Below are positions 53,578 through 62,364 of a DNA stretch of 64,000 bases, piece by piece. Both the position numbers and the translations under genes were made by a program. Source of the stretch: an uncultured Eubacteriales bacterium. Its GTDB lineage: Bacteria > Bacillota > Clostridia > Peptostreptococcales > Anaerovoracaceae. How positions within the stretch are numbered: the first letter of the stretch is position 1; each line of letters begins with the position of its first letter. The stretch spans positions 21,082 to 85,081 of the forward strand of contig ONAY01000011.1 of NCBI GenBank assembly GCA_900315895.1, given 5' to 3'. The notes under the pieces were generated by a model. That model had not been told where the DNA came from. It saw only the letters and a program-made list of their open reading frames with translations, and did no database searches.

Positions 53578-54705
53578 ATGGAATTCAGAGATCTAAAGAA
53601 ACAGTATCAGGTACTCAAGTCTAAGATAGACGCTTCGGTCCAGGACGTGTGCTCAAGGGCAGCCTTCATCGGAGGAAGCAACGTCAAGGAACTTGAACGT
53701 GACCTTGCAGAGTACGTAGGAGTCAAGCACTGCGTATCCTGCGCCAACGGAACCGATGCTCTCCAGCTTGCACTTATGGCCTGGGGAATAGGAAAGGGAG
53801 ATCTGGTATTCGTACCGGACTTCACATATTTCTCATCAGGAGAGGTGGTGAGCGCAGTGGGCGCCACACCGCTTTTCGTGGACGTGGACAGAAGATCATA
53901 CAACCTGGATCCTTCCAGACTTGAAGAGGCCATTGAGAAGGTCCTCAAGGAAGGAGAGTATGCGCCCAAGGCAGTCATCGCCGTGGACCTCTTCGGACTT
54001 CCCGCAGACATGCCGGCCATCAGAGCCATCTGCGACAAGTACGGCCTGCTCCTTCTGGAGGACGGAGCACAGGGCTTCGGCGGAGAGATCAACGGCAGAA
54101 GAGCCTGCTCCTTCGGAGACATCTCAACCACCAGCTTTTTCCCGGCAAAGCCTCTTGGCTGCTATGGAGATGGCGGCGCCATCTTTACTGATAACGACGA
54201 GTGGGCAGAGCTTCTCAGATCCTACGCCGTTCACGGCAAGGGAAGCTCCAAGTATGACAATATCAGAATAGGCATGAACAGCAGACTGGACACTCTCCAG
54301 GCCGCAGTTCTTCAGGAGAAGTTCAGAGCTTTCAAGGATTATGAGGTGGAGGACATCAACAAGGTGGCAGCCATCTACGACGAGCTTCTCAAGGACACCT
54401 CTCTGGTGCTTCCCGAAGTCAAGGAAGGCTTCATGTCATCCTGGGCTCAGTACACCGTTCAGCTTCCTCTGGGAACGGACAGAGCGGCCCTTCAGGCGGC
54501 CCTCAAGGAGAGAGGCATCCCCACAATGATCTATTACATCAAGCCCATGCACACTCAGGGAGCCTTCGAGGGCACCTACAGCGCAGTGGCTGACTGTCCG
54601 GTGACGGACGAGATCTGCGATACAGTTCTCAGCCTTCCCATGGATCCCTACAAGAATGAAGAGGATCTTAAGCAGGTTGCAGAGGAACTCAAAAAACTCA
54701 TATGA
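53578..54705 (+). CDS. DegT/DnrJ family UDP-3-keto sugar aminotransferase (WbpE/WlbC type)
   Basis: 375 residues from ATG 53578, preceded by AGGAG; the in-frame ATG at 53512 lacks a site. PLP lysine K191 in FFPAKPLGCYGDGG; LEDGAQGFGG (about 160-169) has the conserved Asp. MEFRDLKKQYQVLKSKIDAS at the N-terminus is the WlbC/WbpE pattern. It installs the 3-amino group using glutamate. Its 3' end overlaps the polymerase-like gene by 4 bp. Confidence 0.9.
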   Translation: MEFRDLKKQYQVLKSKIDASVQDVCSRAAFIGGSNVKELERDLAEYVGVKHCVSCANGTDALQLALMAWGIGKGDLVFVPDFTYFSSGEVVSAVGATPLFVDVDRRSYNLDPSRLEEAIEKVLKEGEYAPKAVIAVDLFGLPADMPAIRAICDKYGLLLLEDGAQGFGGEINGRRACSFGDISTTSFFPAKPLGCYGDGGAIFTDNDEWAELLRSYAVHGKGSSKYDNIRIGMNSRLDTLQAAVLQEKFRAFKDYEVEDINKVAAIYDELLKDTSLVLPEVKEGFMSSWAQYTVQLPLGTDRAALQAALKERGIPTMIYYIKPMHTQGAFEGTYSAVADCPVTDEICDTVLSLPMDPYKNEEDLKQVAEELKKLI

Positions 54706-55790
54706 AGATACTTAAGATCGGCTACATTCCGGCCATGAAGATCGTCTTCTCCGACAGCAGCTTAAACTACGCTCTTGAGAGACAAAGGATCGAGGACATA
54801 CAGCTCTTCGGGATCAGCTACATCAAGAACCTGGTGATCATATTCGGGATCCCCATCGTGTCCTATATAACCTTCGCTTTCGCGTGGGCGAGCAAAGAAT
54901 TCAAGTGGATTGCTCTGGCACTGGTGATGTTCATAGCCTCCGGTATCACCCAGACCTATGACTTCTCCAAGAGCCCCATGGTCTTCCATCTCTTCGTGTT
55001 CATGCTGATGATCATATACTTCAGGAAGGGTGTCAAAAACGTGGTGATGATAGGCTTCGGATTAGCCATGGCAGCGATCCTGATCGTGATGTACAGAGCC
55101 ACAGGCTTTGACTCATCCCTGGCTAACATTTACGGAGGCATCACAGGAAGGACCATCTTCACTCAGTTCGGAGTTCTGGCCTATCACATGGAATACTTCG
55201 GCAAGATCGGAGGCTTCCTTGGAGGAAGGAGCCTGTCACCATCCATACTCAGGCTCATTGGGCAAGACCCCGCTTCACACTTGAGAAGCAGCAAGGTGAT
55301 CATGGGATTCTATGGATCAAGAAGCGTGTATGACGGAACAGCAGGAGTAATGAATACCAACTTCGTGGGAGAAGCCTACGCCAACTTCGGCTGGGCCGGA
55401 GTGGTATTCTCCATAGTCTGGGTAGGACTGGTGATCAGTATGCTGTTCTACCTGATAGTCAAGATCAAAAAGACTCCGGCTACCATAGCCTTCCTTGCGG
55501 TCATGACCAAGACCTTGGGAGCTATGTCACAGGGTGGATTCTTCGACTTCATATACAGCTTTTCAACCATCGTTACCATCCTTGGATTCCTGTTCATCAT
55601 CTATTTCAGTAATATAATGGGATTGTTTACAGGCAAAAGGAAAAAGGAAAAGGTAGCTGCAGAGCCCCGTGGCGCATTTGATGAGCAGGGTCCTGTTCAG
55701 CTTGCTTCAGCTCCCGGCGCAGTGGAAATACCTATGGAAACAGGTGAGAATATCTCACCTATAATTGAGGATACTGTAAAAAATGAATAG
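54702..55790 (+). CDS. Oligosaccharide repeat-unit polymerase (Wzy-like), N-terminus apparently missing
   Basis: 362 residues with about eight hydrophobic helices (first at 44-62). The start MKILKIGYIPAMKIVF resembles the middle of Wzy-type polymerases, where KIGYIP follows roughly 130-150 residues of membrane helices. FGWAGVVFSIVWVG (about 222-235) is the usual late block. The 5' end overlaps the aminotransferase by 4 bp, so the missing part is not present in another frame. The C-terminal 60 residues are an unusual Pro/Glu-rich cytoplasmic tail (GAFDEQGPVQLASAPGAVE). It may be an authentic short form or a deletion. Expected to polymerise repeat units outside the membrane. Confidence 0.7.
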   Translation: MKILKIGYIPAMKIVFSDSSLNYALERQRIEDIQLFGISYIKNLVIIFGIPIVSYITFAFAWASKEFKWIALALVMFIASGITQTYDFSKSPMVFHLFVFMLMIIYFRKGVKNVVMIGFGLAMAAILIVMYRATGFDSSLANIYGGITGRTIFTQFGVLAYHMEYFGKIGGFLGGRSLSPSILRLIGQDPASHLRSSKVIMGFYGSRSVYDGTAGVMNTNFVGEAYANFGWAGVVFSIVWVGLVISMLFYLIVKIKKTPATIAFLAVMTKTLGAMSQGGFFDFIYSFSTIVTILGFLFIIYFSNIMGLFTGKRKKEKVAAEPRGAFDEQGPVQLASAPGAVEIPMETGENISPIIEDTVKNE

Positions 55791-56868
55791 AACGATCAAA
55801 GTCTGTCACTTTACAAGCGTACACAGACAGGAGGATGTGCGTATCTTTCACAAGGAATGCGCATCTCTTGCCGCAGCAGGTTACGACACTTATCTGGTAA
55901 CCTGCGGACCCCAATATGAAAAATTCGGTGTCCATATGGCAGGAATAGGTGACAGAGATCCGGGCAAGCTGGGACGCATTCTTAAGACCGCCAAACGAGT
56001 GTATAATGCGGCTGTTGAGATCGATGCGGACATCTACCATTTCCACGATCCTGAGCTTTTGCCCTATGGACTAAAACTAAAGAGAAAAGGTAAGACTGTT
56101 ATTTTTGACTGCCACGAGGATATTCCCGGCCAGATCAAGGACAAGGAGTGGATACCGGGTTTCCTCAGAAAAACCATATCGTGGTTCTATAGACAGTATG
56201 AAACTCATGCCCTAAAACACTTCGATGCCGCGATCGTGGCTGAGCCTATAATCGAGAGCAAGTTTAAGGGAAGAGCAAAAAATCTTGTATTGATCCAAAA
56301 CTTCCCCAAACTGGATGATATCGTTTTCCATCCGGGATCTTTTGCTGAAAGAGAGCCTATAGTCTGCTACGCAGGCGGTATCAGTGAAAACCGCGGCGAG
56401 AACATAATGCGTTCAGCAATGAAAGGTGTGGACGGAAAGCTTGTTATTGCGGGGGACCACGAGATCAAAGAAGAAGACAACGTAAGCTATGTCGGAAGAC
56501 TTGACCGAGCGGATCTAAATGATCTTTATGGAAGATCAGTAGTAGGGCTCTGCGTACTTAAGCCAATTGAGAACTACTACTATGCCCAGCCCACGAAATT
56601 ATACGAGTATATGCTGGCGGGCATACCATATATCTGCTCCGATTTCCCCGGATGGAGAAAGCTCTCGGAAGAAAGCAGATGCGGCATATGTGTCGATCCT
56701 TCTGATATAGACGGGATCAGAGCTGCTATTAAAGATTTGTTGAATGATAGAGAAAAGGCACAGAAAATGGGCGTCAGCGGACATGATTATGTGCTTGAAA
56801 ACTGCACATGGTCCGGCGAGGAGAAGATCCTGCTGGATACATATAAGGCTTTGGAACCTAAAGCATAG
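55783..56868 (+). CDS. Glycosyltransferase family 4
   Basis: 361 residues. N-terminal VCHFTSVHRQEDVRIFHKEC (residues 6-25), DIYHFHDPELLPYGLKLKRKG and FDCHEDIPGQI are typical of the GT4 subgroup found in capsular clusters. The donor domain has VCYAGGISENRGENIMRSA and YYYAQPTKLYEYMLAGIPYICSDF. Codon choice is somewhat more AT-rich than the preceding genes (CTTAAG, GATGAT), as in the next gene, hinting at different ancestry within the block. Overlaps the polymerase by 8 bp. Confidence 0.87.
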   Translation: MNRTIKVCHFTSVHRQEDVRIFHKECASLAAAGYDTYLVTCGPQYEKFGVHMAGIGDRDPGKLGRILKTAKRVYNAAVEIDADIYHFHDPELLPYGLKLKRKGKTVIFDCHEDIPGQIKDKEWIPGFLRKTISWFYRQYETHALKHFDAAIVAEPIIESKFKGRAKNLVLIQNFPKLDDIVFHPGSFAEREPIVCYAGGISENRGENIMRSAMKGVDGKLVIAGDHEIKEEDNVSYVGRLDRADLNDLYGRSVVGLCVLKPIENYYYAQPTKLYEYMLAGIPYICSDFPGWRKLSEESRCGICVDPSDIDGIRAAIKDLLNDREKAQKMGVSGHDYVLENCTWSGEEKILLDTYKALEPKA

Positions 56869-56897
56869 GGCTGAAGTTGGACCGGTAAAGTAAAAAG

Positions 56898-58052
56898 ATG
56901 TTCGTTCTCATAGTATCAAACGGTTATCCTACAACAGAAAGCAAGCGTGGAATTTTCGCCATGGATCAGGCAAAGGCGCTTAAGACCGCAGGCCATAAGG
57001 TGGCATTTATTGCTATGGATCTGAGGTCCATAAGGAGGAGAAGGCCTTTAGGATATCAAAGACTCAATGTGGAAGGCATCGATGTATTTACGGTAAGCCT
57101 TCCCCTGGGCAGAGTATCCGGTAGATTACCGGACGCGGTGGCCGCGGCAGGTATAAGGTTTGCGTATAAAAAAGTGGTCTCCGAATTAGGAAGGCCGGAT
57201 ATTATCCACGCTCATTTCTACGATATGGGCATAGTCGCCGGGGTCATAAGCAAGGAAAACAACATTCCCCTGGTGATCACAGAGCACTTTTCCGGCCTCA
57301 ACAATGATGAAATTTCGGAAAAATTGCGCAATGCTGCCGTCAAAAGCTATTCCAATGCGGATGAGCTGATCGCTGTGAGCAGGGAGTTTGCCGGAAAGCT
57401 TCATAATAATACGGGCTTTGACTTTAGGATCGTTTCAAATATCGTTGACATGGATGCTTTCAGCGACATATGCCCCGCCGAAAGAGATCCGGGAGATCGC
57501 GCATTCTCTTTCATATCAGTTGGCAACTTGCGGCCCATAAAGGGTCATCGTGATCTGCTTGAGGCCTTTAGTACAGCTTCAAGGGAAAGTGCGGTTGAAA
57601 TGGAACTGACCATAGTAGGGCAGGGACCGGAGCGTGAATCCTTGGAAAGGCAGGCCGGGGACCTGGGCATTTCAGACAAGGTCTTTTTCAAAGGGCAGCT
57701 TGACCGTAGGGAAATTGCAGAACTGTACAGAAGCTGCGACGCATTCGTTCTTCTGTCCAGGGCGGAGACCTTTGGAGTGGCTTACATTGAAGCCATGGCT
57801 GCCGGATTGCCGGTCATCGCCACAGCCTGCGGCGGACCGAATGAATTCGTGAATGAATCCAATGGCATAATGGTTCCAGTGGGCGATAAAGAAGCATATG
57901 TCAAAGCGTTTCTCGATATGGCAGAGAATGCCGGAAAATACGACAGCGAAAAGATAAGAAAAGATATCATAAACAGGTTTTCTCCCGAAATAATAGCAGA
58001 AGAACTGGATAAGATATATGAAGATGCGATTCTTAGGCGCAGAGGGTCATGA
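56898..58052 (+). CDS. Glycosyltransferase family 4
   Basis: 384 residues. The start SNGYPTTESKRGIFAMDQAKAL (about 7-28) and DIIHAHFYDMGIVAG mark the acceptor domain. FISVGNLRPIKGHRDLLEAF and the block FVLLSRAETFGVAYIEAMAAGLPVIATACGG (about 287-317, containing the EX7E-like donor site) mark the donor domain. AAAGTAAAAAG precedes the ATG without a strong ribosome binding site. Three bases separate it from the flippase. Confidence 0.88.
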   Translation: MFVLIVSNGYPTTESKRGIFAMDQAKALKTAGHKVAFIAMDLRSIRRRRPLGYQRLNVEGIDVFTVSLPLGRVSGRLPDAVAAAGIRFAYKKVVSELGRPDIIHAHFYDMGIVAGVISKENNIPLVITEHFSGLNNDEISEKLRNAAVKSYSNADELIAVSREFAGKLHNNTGFDFRIVSNIVDMDAFSDICPAERDPGDRAFSFISVGNLRPIKGHRDLLEAFSTASRESAVEMELTIVGQGPERESLERQAGDLGISDKVFFKGQLDRREIAELYRSCDAFVLLSRAETFGVAYIEAMAAGLPVIATACGGPNEFVNESNGIMVPVGDKEAYVKAFLDMAENAGKYDSEKIRKDIINRFSPEIIAEELDKIYEDAILRRRGS

Positions 58053-58055
58053 TAT

Positions 58056-59501
58056 ATGGCGGATAGTAACGTAACACTAAAAGAATTCGTAAAGAGCAGC
58101 GCGATCCTTACGGTGGCAAATGTCATCCTTAAGGCGATGAATTTTTTCCTGCTGCCCTTGTATACGAAGTATCTGGCTCCCGCTGACATAGGTATCTCGG
58201 ATTCCGTGACCAATCTGATGTCATTCATATACCCGATATTGGTATTGGGCTTCGACTCGGCTTTCAGCGCTTTTTATTTTGCGAAGGAGGACCCTGCCCG
58301 CTGCCACAAGGTATATCGTATAGTCAGGCGGGTGACCTTTGTATCCAGCGCGTTTATGATCCTGATACTCATTCTTTCAGGACGCATATCATACTGGCTC
58401 TTCGGGACCGATGCATACAGGATCGCAGTCATCATTGCGGCGTTCACGGTAGTATTCGAACTTTGGACCCTGTCTGATGCTCTGGATGTAAGGCTGGAGA
58501 ACAGGATGACGATCTATGGGCTCATAACGGTGGTCACCTCCGCTGTAATGCTGGGATCCAATATCCTGCTGGTCGCAGTACTTAAACAGGGTTACATATC
58601 TCTGATCGTAAGCGCCTGCCTTGCCAATTTTGTCCGCATGGTAATGTTCAGAGCAGCTGCCGGCAGGAAGGAAAGGACTCTTTTCGACAGGGAACTGTTC
58701 AGAGAGATGATCAGATATGCGCTGCCCATGGTGCCTATGGTGGTAGTGGGCTGGGTGCTGACGTTTTCGGACAGATATATTTTGCTCTACTTTTGGGATG
58801 AGAGCGTCGTGGGGCTTTACGGGATAGCCCAGAGATTCGCCAATGTATTGAATATCGTTGTGTCCAGCGTGGCCATAGCCTTTACGACCTTTGCCTTTTC
58901 CAATGTGGAAGGGGATGGCGCCAAGGAGAAGTACCGCATGGTGCTAAACTATGTGTTCATAACGCTCCAGATCATGGTAATATTCATCGCGACCTTCGCG
59001 AGACCCATAATAGAGATAATGACGGAGCCGGCCTATCATGATGCGTACGTGCTGGTTCAGCCGTTGATGTACGGGCAGCTTCTGTACTGCATATCAACCA
59101 TAATAAGGTATGGGTTCGCCTATACAAAAAAATCATATCTAAACCTGATCCCTACCGGAGCGGCAGCTATACTGAACGTGGTCCTGAATTTTATTCTGGT
59201 ACCGAAGTACGGAGCTTATGCCGCGACTCTCACCACCCTTGTGAGTTATCTGGTAATGACGGTCTTGGTGGAGATACTTTCAAACAAGGTCTATCCTTGC
59301 AGGTATGATATAGGAAAGATATTTATCGTAATGGCAGTGGGATACGTCCTGTCCTACGTGACAAGGGACATGAACTATATAGTTCAGATCGCATCCTTCC
59401 TGGTTCAGGCCGCTGCCATGTTTGCGATATTCAGAAATGAGATAAATGCGGTCCTTAAGATCGCGTCGTCTGTCCTTCGTAAGAGGATAGGCAATAGATG
59501 A
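58056..59501 (+). CDS. Polysaccharide flippase (Wzx/MATE-like)
   Basis: 481 residues, about 12-14 membrane helices across the whole length, with the N-terminal LKEFVKSSAILTVANVILKAMNFFLLPLYT pattern of PST-type flippases and LILYFWDE-like RYILLYFWDESVVGLYGIAQRFANVLN (about 245). It would move the lipid-linked repeat unit to the outer face. It completes the Wzx/Wzy route with the polymerase at 54702. It is separated by 3 bp from the glycosyltransferase upstream and 20 bp from the cell-wall protein. Confidence 0.9.
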   Translation: MADSNVTLKEFVKSSAILTVANVILKAMNFFLLPLYTKYLAPADIGISDSVTNLMSFIYPILVLGFDSAFSAFYFAKEDPARCHKVYRIVRRVTFVSSAFMILILILSGRISYWLFGTDAYRIAVIIAAFTVVFELWTLSDALDVRLENRMTIYGLITVVTSAVMLGSNILLVAVLKQGYISLIVSACLANFVRMVMFRAAAGRKERTLFDRELFREMIRYALPMVPMVVVGWVLTFSDRYILLYFWDESVVGLYGIAQRFANVLNIVVSSVAIAFTTFAFSNVEGDGAKEKYRMVLNYVFITLQIMVIFIATFARPIIEIMTEPAYHDAYVLVQPLMYGQLLYCISTIIRYGFAYTKKSYLNLIPTGAAAILNVVLNFILVPKYGAYAATLTTLVSYLVMTVLVEILSNKVYPCRYDIGKIFIVMAVGYVLSYVTRDMNYIVQIASFLVQAAAMFAIFRNEINAVLKIASSVLRKRIGNR

Positions 59502-59521
59502 GTTGATGTGAGGCAAAAAAT

Positions 59522-61396
59522 ATGAGTAAAGGATTAATGAAGAAAAGCAGTTTAAGCAAGCAGATCCTGAAGGCTTTATTCGTGTCAGTCCTGGCCCTTA
59601 CAATGGTAGCCGGGACCTTCGCGGCACCGGCCGGGGCTTTCGCAGATCAGGAGAAAGGTGTGGAGATAGGGGAAGCCCTGTCCATTCCGATGGGAGGCGA
59701 TGCGGATCGTCCCATGGATAATACTCCGAAGGACACTCCTGAGGAGACTCTGAAGATCCAGGTGTACGAGGACTATACCAAGGCCTATGAGGTGCTGAAT
59801 ATGGTGAACGCCGAAAGGCAGAAGGCGGGAGTCGCCCCTCTCATCATGGACGAGAGCCTGTTGGATTCCGCCATGCACAGGGCAGCCGAGACCATTATCA
59901 TGTGGTCCCACGGACGCCCGGACGGGACTCTGTGCTTCACCATAACTGGAACGTTGCCATTCGGGGAGAACATCGCCCTCTTTGCGAATACATCCCAGAA
60001 TGTAATGAATATGTGGATGAACTCAGATGGACATAGGGGAAATATTCTGAATCCCGAGTATGGGGGAATTGGTGTGGGAGTCGTCAAGTACAACGGAGCA
60101 TACTATTGGGTGCAGTGCTTCAGTACCACGAGCCAGACAGTTGACTGCACCAAGCCTTCGGACGGAAACAACGTGAGAGCCATCAACATGCCCTACAATA
60201 CCATCACGGATCCGTCCATGAACAACACCCAGGTCACCTTCAGTTTCAGCATCTCACCCTCAAACAAGACACTGGTCATAGGTGAGAGCAGAGACCTTAC
60301 TCTCAAGATGGACAGCGTCACCTTCCTGGACGGAGAGGGCAGCGTGTACTGGAGATCCAGCGATGAATCCGTTGCTACAGTGGATGCTAACGGCGTGGTG
60401 AGAGGGATCGCTCCCGGTAAGACTGTAATTACCGCCTCCTCCAGATCTCTGGACAGAAAGAGCTTATCTCTCAACGTGACCATTGTCCCCGAAAACGTAA
60501 GGATATACGGATCAGGCAGGGTGGAGACCTCCATCGAGGCCGCCAAGAAGCTTAAGACAAAGCTTGGAGTAAGCAAGTTCGATTCAGTGGTGGTGGCCAG
60601 CGGCATGAGCTATGCCGATGCCCTTTCGGGAAGCTGGCTGGGCGCAGTGAAGTCCGCTCCAATACTTCTGGTGGACTCCAAGAGCGCATCGAAGGTCGCT
60701 CAGTATGTAAAAGACAACCTTTCAGAGGATGGTACGGTATACATCCTGGGCGGAACAGGTGCAGTGCCTGAATCAACTGAAGATCTGTTCGAGGGCCTGA
60801 ATGTCAAGCGTCTGGCCGGAACTTCCAGATATGACACCAATCTTGCAATTCTGAATGAGACAGATACCGAAGGCCTTGACCTTCTGGTATGTTCAGGTGC
60901 AGGTTATCCGGACGCTCTCTCTGTATCATCCGTAGGCAAGCCCATCATGCTGGTGGGGAATGAGCTTACTGAAGAGCAGACCGCTTATCTGGAATCCGTC
61001 ACCTTTGACAAGATATATGTCATAGGAGGAACGGGAGTGATCTCTTCAGATATGGTCAACAGTCTGACGGAATATGCCAATGTTACCAGGGTGGGAGGCA
61101 AGGATCGTTTCGCCACTTCTCTGGGGGTGGCCAATACATTCTTCCCGGGACACCACGACTACATGATGATGGTCTACGCCATGAACTTCCCCGATGGGCT
61201 TTCAGGCGGAGCGCTGGCCTATCAGTACGATGCGCCTGTGATCCTGGCCACGTCGTCCAACACATCCGCCGCCGCATCCTACAGAGGAAGCGCAGGAGTT
61301 GCAAGGAGCATCACCATGGGAGGACCCGGACTCATTTCGGATAATGCCATCTTCACCGCCATGGGAAATACCAGCCCCATTCAGGTGAATAAGTGA
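59522..61396 (+). CDS. Secreted CAP-domain protein with Ig-like domain and three CWB2 cell-wall-binding repeats
   Basis: 624 residues. Signal peptide about 1-41 (positive start, hydrophobic 18-36, FAAPAGAFA cleavage region). CAP/SCP domain about 90-203 (NMVNAERQKAGVAPL, SHGRPDG, GENIALF, GHRGNILNPEYGGIGVGVV). Bacterial Ig-like BIG2 domain about 230-325. Three CWB2 repeats from about 327 to the end, each opening with a R-x-x-G-x-x-R-x-x-T pattern (RIYGSGRVET, RLAGTSRYDT, RVGGKDRFAT). CWB2 repeats in C. difficile bind an anionic cell-wall polymer. Ends the polysaccharide block and has a terminator. Confidence 0.93.
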   Translation: MSKGLMKKSSLSKQILKALFVSVLALTMVAGTFAAPAGAFADQEKGVEIGEALSIPMGGDADRPMDNTPKDTPEETLKIQVYEDYTKAYEVLNMVNAERQKAGVAPLIMDESLLDSAMHRAAETIIMWSHGRPDGTLCFTITGTLPFGENIALFANTSQNVMNMWMNSDGHRGNILNPEYGGIGVGVVKYNGAYYWVQCFSTTSQTVDCTKPSDGNNVRAINMPYNTITDPSMNNTQVTFSFSISPSNKTLVIGESRDLTLKMDSVTFLDGEGSVYWRSSDESVATVDANGVVRGIAPGKTVITASSRSLDRKSLSLNVTIVPENVRIYGSGRVETSIEAAKKLKTKLGVSKFDSVVVASGMSYADALSGSWLGAVKSAPILLVDSKSASKVAQYVKDNLSEDGTVYILGGTGAVPESTEDLFEGLNVKRLAGTSRYDTNLAILNETDTEGLDLLVCSGAGYPDALSVSSVGKPIMLVGNELTEEQTAYLESVTFDKIYVIGGTGVISSDMVNSLTEYANVTRVGGKDRFATSLGVANTFFPGHHDYMMMVYAMNFPDGLSGGALAYQYDAPVILATSSNTSAAASYRGSAGVARSITMGGPGLISDNAIFTAMGNTSPIQVNK

Positions 61397-61414
61397 AATA
61401 CTATATGATAAGGA

Positions 61415-61440
61415 TCGCCGCGGACATCGCGGCGGTTTTT
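61415..61440 (+). terminator. Terminator after the CWB2 protein gene
   Basis: Stem CGCCGCG/CGCGGCG with a GACAT loop followed by GTTTTT, 20 bp after the stop. Confidence 0.88.
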
Positions 61441-61479
61441 GCGTATCACAGAATATATGGATATAAATTGTATTTTTTG

Positions 61480-61508
61480 TTGTACAATACAATATACTGT
61501 GATATAAT
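61480..61508 (+). promoter_or_regulatory. nagB promoter with an overlapping inverted repeat
   Basis: TTGTAC (61480-61485), a 17-bp spacer and an extended -10 TGATATAAT (61500-61508). The inverted repeat TTGTA-CAA-TACAA (61480-61492) covers the -35, as expected for a repressor site. It is related to the repeat upstream of whiA (12217-12231). Confidence 0.7.
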
Positions 61509-61554
61509 TAATCGGTAATTTTGGAAACAAATCCATTCATATAGGAGGATAAAT

Positions 61555-62298
61555 ATGTTTAGTATCAAAGTAAGTGATACTTATGAAGAAGTATCAAAGG
61601 CAGCAGCAGAAATAATGCTGGACGTAGTAAAGGGAAAAGAGAAGCCTATTCTCGGCCTTGCAACAGGAAGCTCCCCGGTAGGTCTCTACCAGGAAATGAT
61701 CAAGGATCACAAGGAGAACGGCACATCCTACAAGGACATCATCACATTCAATCTTGATGAGTACTGCGGGATCCCCAAGGATCATGAGCAGAGCTACTGG
61801 ACATTCATGCACGAGAATCTTTTCAACGAGCTTGACTGCCCCGAGGAGAACATTCACGTTCCCGCAGGAAACCTTGAGGACGAGGAGCAGGCCTGCGTAG
61901 ACTACGAGACAGAACTTGCAAAATACACAGTTGACGTACAGGTACTTGGAATCGGCTCTGACGGTCACATCGCCTTCAACGAGCCCGGAACTCCCTTTGA
62001 CTCCCTGACACACCTGATGGAGCTCACAGAGCAGACCAGAAGAGACAATGCCAGATTCTTCCTTGATGAGAACGGACAGCCAGACATGGATCAGGTTCCC
62101 AAGTTCGCCATCACTCAGGGACTTGCCAGCATCATGAGAGCCAAGAAGATCATCATGATCGCAACAGGCCTCAACAAGGCTGACGCTGTATACGGAATGC
62201 TCAAGGGACCCAAGACTGAGGATTGTCCCGCTTCCATCCTTCAGGATCATCCGGAAGTATACGTGTTCCTGGACAAGGACGCCGCAAGCAAACTTTGA
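61555..62298 (+). CDS. nagB: Glucosamine-6-phosphate deaminase
   Basis: 247 residues. Converts GlcN6P to fructose-6-phosphate and ammonia. LGLATGSSPVGLYQEM (about 37-52) binds the phosphate. The catalytic Asp is in FNLDEYCG (about 66-73), and LGIGSDGHIAFNEPG (about 131-145) contains the active-site His and Glu. The family allosteric loop for GlcNAc6P cannot be judged by eye. AGGAGG is upstream. It has its own promoter and terminator, and is followed by glmM. Confidence 0.95.
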   Translation: MFSIKVSDTYEEVSKAAAEIMLDVVKGKEKPILGLATGSSPVGLYQEMIKDHKENGTSYKDIITFNLDEYCGIPKDHEQSYWTFMHENLFNELDCPEENIHVPAGNLEDEEQACVDYETELAKYTVDVQVLGIGSDGHIAFNEPGTPFDSLTHLMELTEQTRRDNARFFLDENGQPDMDQVPKFAITQGLASIMRAKKIIMIATGLNKADAVYGMLKGPKTEDCPASILQDHPEVYVFLDKDAASKL

Positions 62299-62308
62299 TT
62301 TAACATCC

Positions 62309-62344
62309 CGGGCCGCGAAATGCGGCCCGTGCACTGTATTTTTT
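62309..62344 (+). terminator. Terminator between nagB and glmM
   Basis: Stem CGGGCCGC/GCGGCCCG with GAAAT loop, then TGCACTGTATTTTTT. It lies just before the glmM ribosome binding site, so glmM may be partly transcribed by read-through; no clear separate promoter is seen. Confidence 0.75.
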
Positions 62345-62364
62345 GAGAAAAAGAGGACATAAAT

